A stretch of 64,000 nucleotides of DNA from Hymenobacter daecheongensis DSM 21074 (GCF_900141805.1 NZ_FQYN01000001.1:310001-374000); one strand, 5' to 3'; positions 26,447 to 35,387 are shown, counted from the first letter of the stretch. The notes: a model not told the origin generated them from the sequence alone. Translations and numbers: made by a program.

Positions 26447-27214
26447 ATGGATAACCGCTGGAATCTGACTGGCCGCATTGCCCTGGTTACGGGCGCTTCC
26501 AAGGGCATTGGGGCCGCGGCAGCCGAGGAGCTGCTGCGCTTCGGGGCCACTGTAGTGGCCGTGGCCCGCACCGCCGCCGACCTAGAAGCCCAGGTGGCGC
26601 AGTGGCGGGCGCAGGGTCTCGATGCCCACGCCCGCCCCGCCGACGTGAGCCGCCCCGACGAGCGCCAGGCCCTACTGCACGAGGTGAGCCGCCAGTGGCC
26701 CCAGCTCGATATTCTGGTCAATAATGTGGGCACCAACATTCGCAAGGCCACGGCCGTGTACAGCCGCGAAGAATATCAGCACGTGATGGCTACCAACCTC
26801 GAATCGGTGTTTGGCATGTGCCAGGCGGCGTATCCGCTGCTGCAGCGGGCCGGGGGCAGCATCGTGAACGTGGCCTCGGTGGCGGGCCTCACGCACGTGC
26901 GTACCGGCGCGGCCTACGGCATGAGTAAAGCGGCCATCGTGCAGCTCACCCGCAACCTGGCGGTAGAATGGGCCCCCGACCAGATTCGGGTAAACGCCAT
27001 TGCCCCGTGGTACATCCGCACGCCGCTGGTGGCCGGCGTGCTCAGCAACGAGGATTTTCTGCACGACGTGCTGGCCCGCACGCCGATGAAGCGCATTGGC
27101 GAGCCGGAAGAAGTAGGCGCCGCTATTGCTTTTCTATGCCTGCCGGCCGCCGCTTACATCACCGGCCAGTGCCTGAGCATAGATGGCGGCTTCATGGCGA
27201 ATGGGTTTGGGTGA
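26447..27214 (+). CDS. SDR family oxidoreductase (glucose/tropinone reductase-like)
   Basis: 255 residues, classical short-chain dehydrogenase. Cofactor loop TGASKGIG (15-22), NNVG (92-95), catalytic S144, Y157 and K161 (YGMSK), and the ending ITGQCLSIDGGFMANGFG. R41 after the second strand (AVARTAAD) favours NADPH. Sequence style is close to tropinone-reductase-like SDRs, but the substrate cannot be named. It is followed 12 bp later by a 154-bp family C repeat. Confidence 0.88.
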   Translation: MDNRWNLTGRIALVTGASKGIGAAAAEELLRFGATVVAVARTAADLEAQVAQWRAQGLDAHARPADVSRPDERQALLHEVSRQWPQLDILVNNVGTNIRKATAVYSREEYQHVMATNLESVFGMCQAAYPLLQRAGGSIVNVASVAGLTHVRTGAAYGMSKAAIVQLTRNLAVEWAPDQIRVNAIAPWYIRTPLVAGVLSNEDFLHDVLARTPMKRIGEPEEVGAAIAFLCLPAAAYITGQCLSIDGGFMANGFG

Positions 27215-27226
27215 AGTTGTGAAATT

Positions 27227-27380
27227 GTCATTGCGAGCAAAGCGAAGCAATCCGTCCTCTGAAAGGTAAAAAGCTCTTTTTCACAAGAAAGCCCTGACGT
27301 AGCGCGTACGTCAGGGCTTTTCTGTTTACGAAGCTTGGCTCATTATCCAGGACGGATTGCTTCGCGTTGCTCGCAATGAC
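27227..27380. repeat. Family C nested inverted repeat, copy 1
   Basis: Outer arms of 32 nt (27227-27258 and 27349-27380, 31 of 32 paired) start GTCATTGCGAGCAAAGCGAA. An inner terminator-like stem (AAAGCCCTGACG..CGTCAGGGCTTTT) lies at 27288-27321. The same design is at 45736-45886. It sits between convergent genes, and the inner stem probably terminates both. Confidence 0.9.
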
Positions 27381-27389
27381 TGGCCGTTT

Positions 27390-28259
27390 TTACATGCACC
27401 GCAAGGCTTCCTCGTAGCGGGCGAAGGCTCCCTCGGCGGAGGCCAGATACAGAAAGGGCTCGATTAATTCCAGCTCCATCAGCAGCAGCTCGCCGTTAAC
27501 CTCCACGCCATCGACGCGGGCGTAGAGGCAGTCGGAGGCGAAGCGGGCTATCAGCTGGTCGGCGGTGGCCAGCAGGTGCGGCGGCGCAACGCGGGGCTCG
27601 ATGTGGCCGCCCAGATAGTGCTGCACCCGAAAATCGCCAGATTTGGGCGTTTTGAGCACGCAGTGGCTGAACCGGCCGCCCAGGTAAATGAACGACCACT
27701 CGCCCTCGGTCTGAATCTGGGGCAGGAAGGGCTGGGCCAGAAAATCCTCCTCATACAGCAGCGGCTCCAGGCGCTCGACGGCCGCCCGGGCCTCGGTGCG
27801 GGTGAGAGCAAAGGTATTTTTGGCCCCGCCGCTCACGGCCGGTTTCACGATGAGGTGGTCGGTGCCGAGGTCGGCGAACAGCTCCTCCGGCTCTACCCGC
27901 GCCCCGCGCGTGAGCCAGCGCGTGGGCACAATGCGGGCCCCGGCCTGCTCCATTTCGGCCAGGTATTTCTTGTCGGCATTCCAGCGCACCCGCGCTACGG
28001 GGTTCAGTAGGCGCACGCCCAGCGTCTCCAGCCGGTCGAGCCAGGCGTAAAACTCCTCTATCCGATCAAAGTAGTCCCACGGCGACTTGAGCACCACCAC
28101 CTCATAAGCCCGCCAGTCCACGGCCGCGTCGGTCCAGATTTCGGCCGTAACGTGGTGGCCTTGCCCGCGCAGGTAGCGCGTGAGCAGGGCATCCTCATCT
28201 TCTACGGTAGGGGCCGCGTACTGGGCCAGCGACTGGCAGGTAACCAGGGCAATATTCAT
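27390..28259 (-). CDS. ATP-grasp domain protein (DcsG-like)
   Basis: 289 residues from the ATG at 28259 (MNIALVTCQSLAQYAAPTVE); the six-residue extension to 28277 is not needed. The N-terminal fold reads 'VDWRAYEVVVLKSPWDYFDR' followed by 'RLLNPVARVRWNADKKYLAE'. This layout is shared with the cycloserine cyclo-ligase DcsG and glutathione-synthetase-like ATP-grasp proteins. Nucleotide and metal residues are in HLIVKPAVSGGAKNTF and ELLLMELELIEPFLYL. It probably forms an amide or similar bond using ATP; acyl acceptor and donor are unknown. It stands alone in this region. Confidence 0.8.
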   Translation of the reverse strand: MNIALVTCQSLAQYAAPTVEDEDALLTRYLRGQGHHVTAEIWTDAAVDWRAYEVVVLKSPWDYFDRIEEFYAWLDRLETLGVRLLNPVARVRWNADKKYLAEMEQAGARIVPTRWLTRGARVEPEELFADLGTDHLIVKPAVSGGAKNTFALTRTEARAAVERLEPLLYEEDFLAQPFLPQIQTEGEWSFIYLGGRFSHCVLKTPKSGDFRVQHYLGGHIEPRVAPPHLLATADQLIARFASDCLYARVDGVEVNGELLLMELELIEPFLYLASAEGAFARYEEALRCM

Positions 28260-28409
28260 CAAACGAGTGGTTAGCAATGATTAATGAGTGATAACAAAAC
28301 GGGCGTCATCCTCAACAGCGCGAATCTCTTCGCCTGCTTCTTTGAAGTAACATTGCACCGAAACGGGTAAGGGCCCTTGTGAGTTCAGGATAACAGGCCC
28401 GGGCGCCAC

Positions 28410-29714
28410 CTAATGTTTCAACACTAAGTAATCGGCTGCTAAAGTAGCCAGGGTTTTCACGCCCAGCGTGAGGCCGCTTTCGTCGAGCATAAAGCCGGCG
28501 GTGTGGTGGTCGGCGGCGGTGGCGGGGTCCTGGCCTTTGCGCATGCCGCCCACGAACAGGAACAGGCCGGGCACTTTCTCCTGGTAGAAAGAGAAGTCTT
28601 CGGCCCCGGTCACCGCTTTCTGCTCGCTCACGTTGGCCGCGCCGGCCACGGCCCGTAGCGTGGGCAGCATCTGGGCCGTCAGCGGCTCGTTGTTATACGT
28701 CACGGGCACGTAGGGCTCAATGCTGACTTCGGCCGTGGCCCCGGCGCTTTCGGCAATGCCCTTGGCCGTGCGCTGAATAGCGGCCCAGATCTGCTTCTGC
28801 ACCGCCGGGTTCAGCGCCCGGATGGTGCCGCTCATTTCCACATCGGGCGGAATGACGTTGTAGCGCACCCCGGCGTGAATGGTGCCCACCGTTACCACCG
28901 CCGCATCGTCGATCAGCTTCACCTGCCGGCTCACAATGGTTTGCAGCCCCATGATGATCTGGGCGGCCGTCACCACCGGGTCCACGCTATTCCAGGGGTA
29001 AGCACCGTGCGCGCCTTTGCCGTGCACTTTGATGGTGAAGCGGTCGGAGCTGGCCATTTCGCCGCCGGGCCGGTAGCGTAGCATCCCCACTTCGGTTTGG
29101 GCATTGACGTGGACCCCAAACACGGCATCCACCTTCGGATTGGTGAGCACGCCCTCTTTCACCATCAGCTTGGCGCCGCCTTCCTCGCCGGGCAAAGATC
29201 CTTCCTCGGCGGGCTGAAAAATAAACTTCACGGTGCCGGGCAGATCTTTTTTCACTTGGCTGAGCACTTCGGCCGCGCCCATCAGCATGGCCACGTGCGT
29301 GTCGTGGCCGCAGGCGTGCATCACGCCCACGGGCTGGCCCAGGTAGGTGGTTTTCACTTTCGAAGCGAAGGGCAGGCTGTTGGTTTCGGTGATGGGCAGC
29401 GCGTCCATATCGGCCCGCAGCGCCACCACGGGGCCGGGCTTGCCACCGCGCAGCACGCCCACCACGCCGGTGCGGGCCACGCCGGTCTGCACCTCCAGGC
29501 CCAGGCTGCGCAGGTGCGCCGCAATGATACCGGCCGTGCGGGTTTCCTGATTACCCAGCTCGGGGTGCTCGTGCAAATCGCGCCGCCAGGCCAGCACTTT
29601 GGGTTCTTCCTGGGCGGCCAGGGTGGCAATGCGGACGTTGAGGGCGGTATTCTGGGCCAGCGCGGCCGGCGCGGCGGCCAGCAGCAGCGCCGTGGCGGAG
29701 TAGAGGATTTTCAT
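28410..29714 (-). CDS. M20 family amidohydrolase (hippurate/IAA-amino-acid hydrolase type)
   Basis: 434 residues from the ATG at 29714, beginning a signal peptide (MKILYSATALLLAAAPAALA); the 19-residue extension to 29771 was rejected. The metal site is intact: HACGHDTH (C135, H137), PAEEG (E170/E171), H202 in GVHVNA, and the C-terminal HHTAGF. The dimerisation (lid) domain spans about 220-335. It hydrolyses N-acyl or N-aminoacyl conjugates, probably in the periplasm. It is divergent from the PAP2 gene; the -7-like box TATCTTTTG lies in the shared spacer on the minus strand. Confidence 0.92.
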   Translation of the reverse strand: MKILYSATALLLAAAPAALAQNTALNVRIATLAAQEEPKVLAWRRDLHEHPELGNQETRTAGIIAAHLRSLGLEVQTGVARTGVVGVLRGGKPGPVVALRADMDALPITETNSLPFASKVKTTYLGQPVGVMHACGHDTHVAMLMGAAEVLSQVKKDLPGTVKFIFQPAEEGSLPGEEGGAKLMVKEGVLTNPKVDAVFGVHVNAQTEVGMLRYRPGGEMASSDRFTIKVHGKGAHGAYPWNSVDPVVTAAQIIMGLQTIVSRQVKLIDDAAVVTVGTIHAGVRYNVIPPDVEMSGTIRALNPAVQKQIWAAIQRTAKGIAESAGATAEVSIEPYVPVTYNNEPLTAQMLPTLRAVAGAANVSEQKAVTGAEDFSFYQEKVPGLFLFVGGMRKGQDPATAADHHTAGFMLDESGLTLGVKTLATLAADYLVLKH

Positions 29715-29820
29715 CAGGAGTGGCTTGAAAGCGAAGCCAAAAGATACGATGCCGGCCGCCATTCGCCGCATCCGGCGGCGGCCCGCTATTTTTGCGGCTC
29801 CTTCTTTTCCCTATTGCCCA

Positions 29821-30489
29821 ATGCCGCTTTCCCGTCGGGTCCCTGTTTTGCCGACTGATTCTCTGCTTTGGCCCGCAGCCTGGGCCTGGCCGGCATTTCG
29901 GCGGGCGCTGCTGCTGGGGCTGGCGCTGCTGCTGGTGCTGGCGGCTTTCGTACCGCACTACTTCGCCTACATTCAGGCCCGCCCCGGCTTCGTGCTGCCC
30001 GACCCGCTACTGGCCGCGCTACCCGCCCACGATGTATCGGGGCCCACGTTTGGGCTTATCTACCTCAGCATCGGGGCCACGCTGGGCTATTTGCTGCGCC
30101 GCCCGGCTTTGCTGCTGCACAGCCTGTGGGCTTATCTGCTGCTGCACGCGTTTCGCACGCTCACGCTCTACCTCGTGCCGCTGGAGCCGCCCGCCGGCCT
30201 GCTCCTGCTCCACGACCCGTTCGTGGACCGCTTCCTCTACGGTGGCCCCACGCCCATCACCAAAGACCTGTTCTTTTCCGGCCACACGGCCACGCTGTTT
30301 CTGCTGTCGTTGTCGGTGCGGCCGCGCCTATGGCGGCAGGTGCTGCTGGCCGCCACGGTAGCCGTGGGGATGCTGGTGCTGGTGCAGCACACGCACTATA
30401 CCTATGATGTGCTGGCGGCGCCGTTTTTCGCGGCCGCCAGCTACTGGCTGGCCGGACGGCTGGTGCGCGGCGTAGTGCAAGCGCAGTAG
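29821..30489 (+). CDS. PAP2/sphingomyelin-synthase-like membrane phosphatase
   Basis: 222 residues from the ATG at 29821 (the upstream in-frame start is weaker). About six membrane helices. Catalytic motifs are SGHT (153-156) and HTHYTYDV (H190/H192, D196), the C2 and C3 motifs of the lipid phosphatase superfamily. 'LPDPLLAALPAHDVSGPTF' (59-77) is typical of the sphingomyelin-synthase-like branch. It may transfer or release phosphate-linked head groups on membrane lipids; sphingolipids occur in many Bacteroidota. A -7-like box TATTTTTG lies at 29787-29794. Confidence 0.8.
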   Translation: MPLSRRVPVLPTDSLLWPAAWAWPAFRRALLLGLALLLVLAAFVPHYFAYIQARPGFVLPDPLLAALPAHDVSGPTFGLIYLSIGATLGYLLRRPALLLHSLWAYLLLHAFRTLTLYLVPLEPPAGLLLLHDPFVDRFLYGGPTPITKDLFFSGHTATLFLLSLSVRPRLWRQVLLAATVAVGMLVLVQHTHYTYDVLAAPFFAAASYWLAGRLVRGVVQAQ

Positions 30490-30507
30490 TGTGGCAAGGC
30501 AGTTAAA

Positions 30508-30655
30508 CTGGCGCGGGGCTCCGCCCCGTGTCCCCTTCTCGCCGGCCTCCGGCCGGGATCGAGGGCGCCGTTAGGTTCAGTTTCGTTCCAGTATCGTGCA
30601 ACGATTCCGGCCGGAGGCCGGCGAGAAGGGGACACGGGGCGGAGCCCCGCGCCAG
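30508..30655. repeat. Family H: 49-bp perfect inverted repeat
   Basis: The arms at 30508-30556 and 30607-30655 are perfectly complementary over 49 bp, with a 50-nt loop. Each arm also contains its own small palindromes (GCGGGGCTCCGCCCCG and CCGGCCTCCGGCCGG). It lies between the convergent PAP2-like and SDR genes. Confidence 0.95.
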
Positions 30656-30676
30656 CTTCAGGCTGTACGGTTCTCT

Positions 30677-31462
30677 CTATTTCAGATACTTCTCATAAAT
30701 CCCGGCCGCAATCTTCTCCGTCATGGCCTTCGGCACGAAGCTGGTGAGCTTGGCGGAAATGCGGTTCAGGGCGCCGGGAATCACTTCGGCCTCGCCGGCC
30801 AGCAGGCCTTCGATGCCGATGCGGGCTACGTCGGCGGGGGTCATAGAGAGCTTGGCGGCTTTTTCCTGCAGGCCGGCGCTCATGCCGGCGCGGTCGGCAA
30901 AGTCGGTGGTGGTAGCGCCGGGGCTCAGGCACGTCACGGATACCGGCGAGTCGCGCAGCTCGTAGCGCAGGCCACGGCTGAAGGTGAGCAGAAACGCCTT
31001 GCTGGCCGCGTAGAGCGTGAGCGTGGGCACGGCCTGGTAGGCAGCGGTGCTGGCAATGTTCAGAATGTAGGCCTTGGGCTGGCGCCGCAGCTGGGGCAGC
31101 AGGTAGTGCGTCAGCTCGGTGGGCAGCAGCATATTAAGCTGAAGCATGTTCTGCTGCTGGGCCAGCGGCAGCTCCTCAAACCGGCCCCACAGGCCGTAGC
31201 CCGCGTTGTTTACCAGCACAGCCAGCTCGGTGGTTTGGGCCCCTACCCACTCGGCGAGGCGGGCGGCGGCACCGGGCGCGGCCAGGTCGGCGGCGAATAC
31301 GTGCGCTTCTACCTTATAGCGCTGCCGGACCTCGGCGGCCAGTTGCTCCAACTGGTCTTCGGAGCGGGCCGTGAGCAGCAGGCCGTAGCCCCGCCCCGCC
31401 AGCTCCAGGGCCAGCGCCCGACCAATTCCGCGCGAAGCGCCGGTGATGAGAGCAGTTTTCAT
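30677..31462 (-). CDS. SDR family oxidoreductase (DltE-like)
   Basis: 261 residues. TGASRGIG (7-14), NNAGYGLWG (about 84-92), serine in NIASTAAYQ and the catalytic YAASK (about 150-154). 'SVTCLSPGATTTDFADRAGM' and the C-terminal 'GALNRISAKLTSFVPKA' are typical of DltE/YqjQ-type short-chain dehydrogenases. These usually act on lipids or ketones, but the substrate is unknown. It converges on the PAP2-like gene across the 49-bp repeat. The phytanoyl-CoA dioxygenase gene lies upstream on the same strand with a family I repeat between. Confidence 0.85.
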   Translation of the reverse strand: MKTALITGASRGIGRALALELAGRGYGLLLTARSEDQLEQLAAEVRQRYKVEAHVFAADLAAPGAAARLAEWVGAQTTELAVLVNNAGYGLWGRFEELPLAQQQNMLQLNMLLPTELTHYLLPQLRRQPKAYILNIASTAAYQAVPTLTLYAASKAFLLTFSRGLRYELRDSPVSVTCLSPGATTTDFADRAGMSAGLQEKAAKLSMTPADVARIGIEGLLAGEAEVIPGALNRISAKLTSFVPKAMTEKIAAGIYEKYLK

Positions 31463-31477
31463 TGGTGAAATGGTGAT

Positions 31478-31584
31478 TTAGTGATTTAGCGAGTTAGTGA
31501 CTTAATGAGTTTGATTGTTTGGCAGCGCAATCCGCGAAAACGGAACATCAAACTCACTGAGTCGCTAAGTCACTACTTCACTAA
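31478..31584. repeat. Family I inverted repeat, copy 1 (overlaps CDS 3' end)
   Basis: The left arm from 31478 (TTAGTGATTTAGCGAGTTAG) pairs with the right arm ending at 31584; about 30 of 38 positions pair. The right arm extends into the phytanoyl-CoA dioxygenase gene, encoding its last three residues (Leu-Val-Lys) and stop. Sister copies lie at 49958-50072 and 52090-52218. Confidence 0.8.
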
Positions 31585-32388
31585 GTGGAGAAAGCGCAGG
31601 TAGAACGGGGTGGCGCTCTTGGCGTGTTTGGGGTCGTATTTGCCGCTGATGATGGGCACGTACATCACGCGGCGGCGCGAGGCTTCGCCCACTAGTGGGG
31701 AGCGGGCCACGCGGTGCCACATGCGGCCGTCGTGCACGGTCAGGTCGCCGGGCTCGGTCTCGACGGCAATTTCGTTGTCGTCGGGGCCCACGTCTTTGTA
31801 ATATTTTTTGCGGAAGAGCATGTCGCGCAGCGGCTGCTGGTGGGTGCCGGCTAGCAGCCGCAGGCCGCCGTTGGTGGCGGGGGTGCCATCCAGGTGCACG
31901 CCCACGTTGAGCATGGGGCCGATGCGCTTGCCGTAGAATACGTCGCGCAGCGAGTCGGTGTGCCAGCCCATCTGACTGAACTCCGAGCCCGTCACGTTCA
32001 CGTAATGGTTGATAACCAAGCCGTCCTTCTCGTTTTCGCCCACGCGGCCGCCGGGGGCTTCGAGCAGGGGAAACAGCGACGTGAAGCGCGGATCCTGCAA
32101 AAACTCGCGCAGCACGGGGCTGTGGTGCGAGGCGAAGGCAAAGCGCTGCACGATGGGCGAGCCATCCACGTCCTTGCCGTATTTGATGGGCACGCCGTTC
32201 ACCTTCTCCACGCCCTCGGCCAGCCATTTGGCCTGCACCTCTTCGGAGGCGCGCAGCAAAGCCTGCACCTGCTCGGGCGAGAGGAAGGGGCGGAAATGTA
32301 GAAAACCGTGGACGCGAAAAAACTCCCGTTGCTCGTCCGTCAGGCGGCTGCCGAGGGTGAAGCGAGGATAGTCTGAGTGTGATGACAT
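31573..32388 (-). CDS. Phytanoyl-CoA dioxygenase family protein
   Basis: 271 residues from the ATG at 32388; the listed frame continues to 32466, but a promoter-like pair (32424-32456) lies inside that extension. It is a Fe(II)/2-oxoglutarate-dependent oxygenase. The facial triad is H143 and D145 in GWHTDSLRD and H225 in GRMWHRV, with a downstream Arg cluster (about 239-241) for 2-oxoglutarate. Substrates in this family vary widely and cannot be inferred. Its final codons and stop lie in a family I repeat arm. Confidence 0.85.
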   Translation of the reverse strand: MSSHSDYPRFTLGSRLTDEQREFFRVHGFLHFRPFLSPEQVQALLRASEEVQAKWLAEGVEKVNGVPIKYGKDVDGSPIVQRFAFASHHSPVLREFLQDPRFTSLFPLLEAPGGRVGENEKDGLVINHYVNVTGSEFSQMGWHTDSLRDVFYGKRIGPMLNVGVHLDGTPATNGGLRLLAGTHQQPLRDMLFRKKYYKDVGPDDNEIAVETEPGDLTVHDGRMWHRVARSPLVGEASRRRVMYVPIISGKYDPKHAKSATPFYLRFLHLVK

Positions 32389-32423
32389 AGGGCAAAGGCG
32401 GTCGTTGAAACGCCTATCGGGGA

Positions 32424-32456
32424 CAAAGATACAATTGCCTTGCCCGCTCGTTGCAA
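32424..32456 (-). promoter_or_regulatory. Probable promoter of the phytanoyl-CoA dioxygenase gene
   Basis: On the minus strand TTG (32456-32454) precedes TATCTTTG (32431-32424) by 22 nt. The -7 box is perfect; the spacer is 2 nt longer than the consensus. It supports the start at 32388 (leader about 30 nt). Confidence 0.55.
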
Positions 32457-32591
32457 AAACGAGCAAACCGGCCGGTTATAAAACGACTTCACCCGCTGAA
32501 ACCGCCAAGCTGCGGCCCCCGGGATGAGGATTGTGTGAATCAACCGCCGGGGGCGGTGCCGGGTTTACGGCAGTTGCGTATCTTAGGCCCA

Positions 32592-33401
32592 ATGCCGCCC
32601 TTTTTTCCGCTCCGCCTTCTTTTCTTCCGTCGGCCGCGCCGGCTGCTACTGGCCGGTGGGCTGCTGCTGCTGCTGGGCGCGGCCCAAATCACAACGGCCC
32701 GCCTCGTGCCGTTTCGCCGCGGCGCTAAGTGGGGCTACGCCGACCCCAGCCGCCGCCTGGTGCTGCCCCTGCTCTACGACGAGGCCGGCCCCTTCGTGGG
32801 CGAAGTGGCCTGGATCCGGCAGGGGACGCTCTACGGCTACATCGACGGGGCCGGCAACCCCATCACGCCGGTGCAGTTCACCAAGGCCGGCAACTTTCAC
32901 CGGGGCCGCGCCACCGTTGAGCTGAACGGCGAAACCTACGACCTCGATACCAGCGGCAACCGCCTGACCACTCCCGCCGACCCCGAGCCGGAATCCGACT
33001 TTCTCACCCACGGCGACGTGACCCACAAAGACGGCAAAGTCGGGTTCCGCTTCACGGTGGGCCAAACGGTGGTGCCGCCCATCTACGACGAAATCCGGGA
33101 GAACTACAACGGGCTGCTCTTTGTGCGCCAGGGGCCGAAATGGGGCGTGCTCAACGACAAGGGCAAGCCCGTGCTGCCGCTGGCTTTCGATGCCATTCGG
33201 GCCACCGAGGCCAACGGCTTTGCCCTGCCCGTGGTGGAGCAGCAGGGTCGCTTCGGCTACCTCGCCGACGACGGCCGCCTGCTGGTGCCGCCCAAATACC
33301 AGGCCGCCGAGCCTTTCGTGGAAGGCGTAGCCCGCGTGACGACCCCGGACGGCCTCAGCGGGTACGTGGATACGCGGGGGCGGGAGTTTTTTGAGCCGTA
33401 G
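32592..33401 (+). CDS. WG-repeat protein with signal anchor
   Basis: 269 residues from the ATG at 32592 (MPPFFPLRLLFF). An N-terminal hydrophobic segment (about 17-38) is followed by about five WG repeats: KWGYADPSRRLVLPLLYDEA, LYGYIDGAGNPITPVQF, KVGFRFTVGQTVVPPIYDEI, KWGVLNDKGKPVLPLAFDAI, RFGYLADDGRLLVPPKYQAA. These form a beta-propeller-like structure used for protein binding. It is probably anchored in the inner membrane or secreted. The function is unknown. Confidence 0.85.
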   Translation: MPPFFPLRLLFFRRPRRLLLAGGLLLLLGAAQITTARLVPFRRGAKWGYADPSRRLVLPLLYDEAGPFVGEVAWIRQGTLYGYIDGAGNPITPVQFTKAGNFHRGRATVELNGETYDLDTSGNRLTTPADPEPESDFLTHGDVTHKDGKVGFRFTVGQTVVPPIYDEIRENYNGLLFVRQGPKWGVLNDKGKPVLPLAFDAIRATEANGFALPVVEQQGRFGYLADDGRLLVPPKYQAAEPFVEGVARVTTPDGLSGYVDTRGREFFEP

Positions 33402-33575
33402 AACTTCGTCAAGTATTGATGCGGGGCCCGGCGCTCTGCTTATTACTGCCAGGCAAAACAGCCCGCCCGCCAGTGCGCGCCGCCCTGTTTCGGTTGGGTT
33501 GCAGAGACCATAGTCTATTCCCGAAAAATTCGCACTTTACCTTCCGTATCTCCCTACCCTAACCCCTCCCGCTTT

Positions 33576-35132
33576 ATGATCTTCACGCCCAGCCCCATGC
33601 TGCTCAAGCTGCTCTACACGCGCGGCAGCCTGCACAACACGCCCGAGGGCGTGGCTTTCAGCATCAAAAACCGCCTTGACACGGTGCACCTCTCCCGCAT
33701 CGACTACGTGCAGCTCGACGATGTGCGCATCGGGCCCGAGCAGATTGCGCTGGATCTGGGCGAGGGCGACGTGCGGCCGGCCGCGGCCTTCAATGCCGAT
33801 GGCGCGGGTTTCGCGCTGCCCGTGGGCCAGTCGGCTACGTTCCATCTGGCCACCGAGCCGCTGCCGGAAGGTCTGCACACGGTGCTGGTGCAGTTTACCG
33901 CCGACCCGTTCGGAGACCTGAGCGTGGAGGTGGAAGACTCTATCGTGAACATCCCCGATAACCGCACCCGCATTCCGCGCCAGGACCAGGACGACTATTC
34001 CGAAGCTGCCATTCAGGCCCGGCAGCGCTTCGCGGAGGAGTTTTCGGGGCAGCAGTTCAAGCACCTCAAGCACTACTCTTTCGATGCCCACGACCTGCAG
34101 GGCAACTGCGAGCATTTCACCGGCGTGGCCCAGATTCCGGTGGGGCTGGCCGGGCCGCTGCACGTGAACGGCGAGCATGCTCAGGGCGACTTTCTCATTC
34201 CGATGGCGACCACCGAAGGCACGCTGGTGGCCAGCTACAACCGTGGCATTCAGCTGCTGAACCTCTGCGGCGGGGTGAAATGCACCATCATCGGCGACGC
34301 CATGCAGCGGGCCCCGGTGTTCGTGTTCGATGATGCCCGCGGGGCCCGCGACTTTGGCAAGTGGGTAGAGGAGAACCTCGATAAGATCCGGCCCGAGGCC
34401 GAAAGTACCTCGCGCGTGGCCAAGCTGCAGTATATTGATACGTATCTGAGCAACAAGTTTGCCTTCCTGCGCTTCAACTACAGCACCGGCGACGCGGCGG
34501 GGCAGAACATGGTAGGCCGCGCCACCTTCGCCGCCTGCTCCTGGATTCTGGCCAACTACCCCGGCAGCCCCATCCGCCACTTCTACCTCGAATCGAACTT
34601 CGCCACCGACAAAAAAGCCTCCCAGATCAACGTGATGCGCACCCGCGGCAAGCGCGTGGTGGCCGAGTGCGTGGTGAAGCGCGACATTCTGCAGCAGCGC
34701 ATGCGCGTGACGCCCGAGCAGCTGGCCTATCATGGGCAGGTGAGCAACGTGGGCGCGTTCATGTCGGGGGCCAACAACAACGGGGCGCACTCCGCGAACG
34801 GCATCACGGCCATGTTCATTGCCACGGGTCAGGATGTGGCCAACGTGTCGGAATCATCGGCGGGCATTCTGTATTCGGAGGTCACGCCCGAGGGCGACTT
34901 GTACATCAGCATCACTATTCCCTCGCTCATTGTGGCCACGCACGGCGGCGGCACGGGCCTGGCCACCCAAAATGAGTGCCTGCGGATGCTGGGCTGCGTG
35001 GGCCGCGGCACCGTGAATAAGTTTGCCGAAATAGTGGCCGGCGTGGTGCTGGCCGGCGAGCTGAGCCTGGGCGCCGCCATCAGCAGCTCCGACTGGGTGA
35101 GCAGCCACGAGCAGTACGGCCGCAACCGGTGA
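33576..35132 (+). CDS. Hydroxymethylglutaryl-CoA reductase with N-terminal extension
   Basis: 518 residues. It makes mevalonate from HMG-CoA, the committed step of the mevalonate pathway. The catalytic part (about 140-518) has all four key residues: E214 (MATTEGTLVAS), a lysine at 346/347 (ATDKKASQIN), D420 (TGQDVANVSESS) and H511 (SSHEQYG). 'IPVGLAGPL' and 'GDAAGQNM' are also present. The first ~130 residues are not part of the normal enzyme; they look beta-rich (YTRGSLHNTPEGVAFSIKNR). An alternative start is the ATG at 33597. No other mevalonate-pathway gene is in the window. Confidence 0.9.
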   Translation: MIFTPSPMLLKLLYTRGSLHNTPEGVAFSIKNRLDTVHLSRIDYVQLDDVRIGPEQIALDLGEGDVRPAAAFNADGAGFALPVGQSATFHLATEPLPEGLHTVLVQFTADPFGDLSVEVEDSIVNIPDNRTRIPRQDQDDYSEAAIQARQRFAEEFSGQQFKHLKHYSFDAHDLQGNCEHFTGVAQIPVGLAGPLHVNGEHAQGDFLIPMATTEGTLVASYNRGIQLLNLCGGVKCTIIGDAMQRAPVFVFDDARGARDFGKWVEENLDKIRPEAESTSRVAKLQYIDTYLSNKFAFLRFNYSTGDAAGQNMVGRATFAACSWILANYPGSPIRHFYLESNFATDKKASQINVMRTRGKRVVAECVVKRDILQQRMRVTPEQLAYHGQVSNVGAFMSGANNNGAHSANGITAMFIATGQDVANVSESSAGILYSEVTPEGDLYISITIPSLIVATHGGGTGLATQNECLRMLGCVGRGTVNKFAEIVAGVVLAGELSLGAAISSSDWVSSHEQYGRNR

Positions 35133-35163
35133 GTGGTAGTAAAGGGAAAAAGTCAGAAAGGCC

Positions 35164-35305
35164 GTCATGCTTGATCTGGCGTCCGCAAGTCGAAGCATCT
35201 CTGCCGCTTCGTTGCAACCTCACCCCCAACCCCTCTCCATAAGAGAGGGGAGCCGGACGACGAGGGCGAGATGCTTCGACAAGCAGACGCCAGATCAAGC
35301 ATGAC
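35164..35305. repeat. Family J inverted repeat
   Basis: 38-nt arms (35164-35201 and 35268-35305, about 33 of 38 paired) start GTCATGCTTGATCTGGCGTC. Inside is a short CCCCTCTC / GAGAGGGG hairpin of the family D type (35234-35251). It lies downstream of the HMG-CoA reductase gene. Confidence 0.85.
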
Positions 35306-35387
35306 ACCTTCTTTATCTTCCTTCATCAATGCAGCGCGCCTGTTAACTCCTTAATTTGCTGCATTATTTCTAACGCTTTTATTTTCC

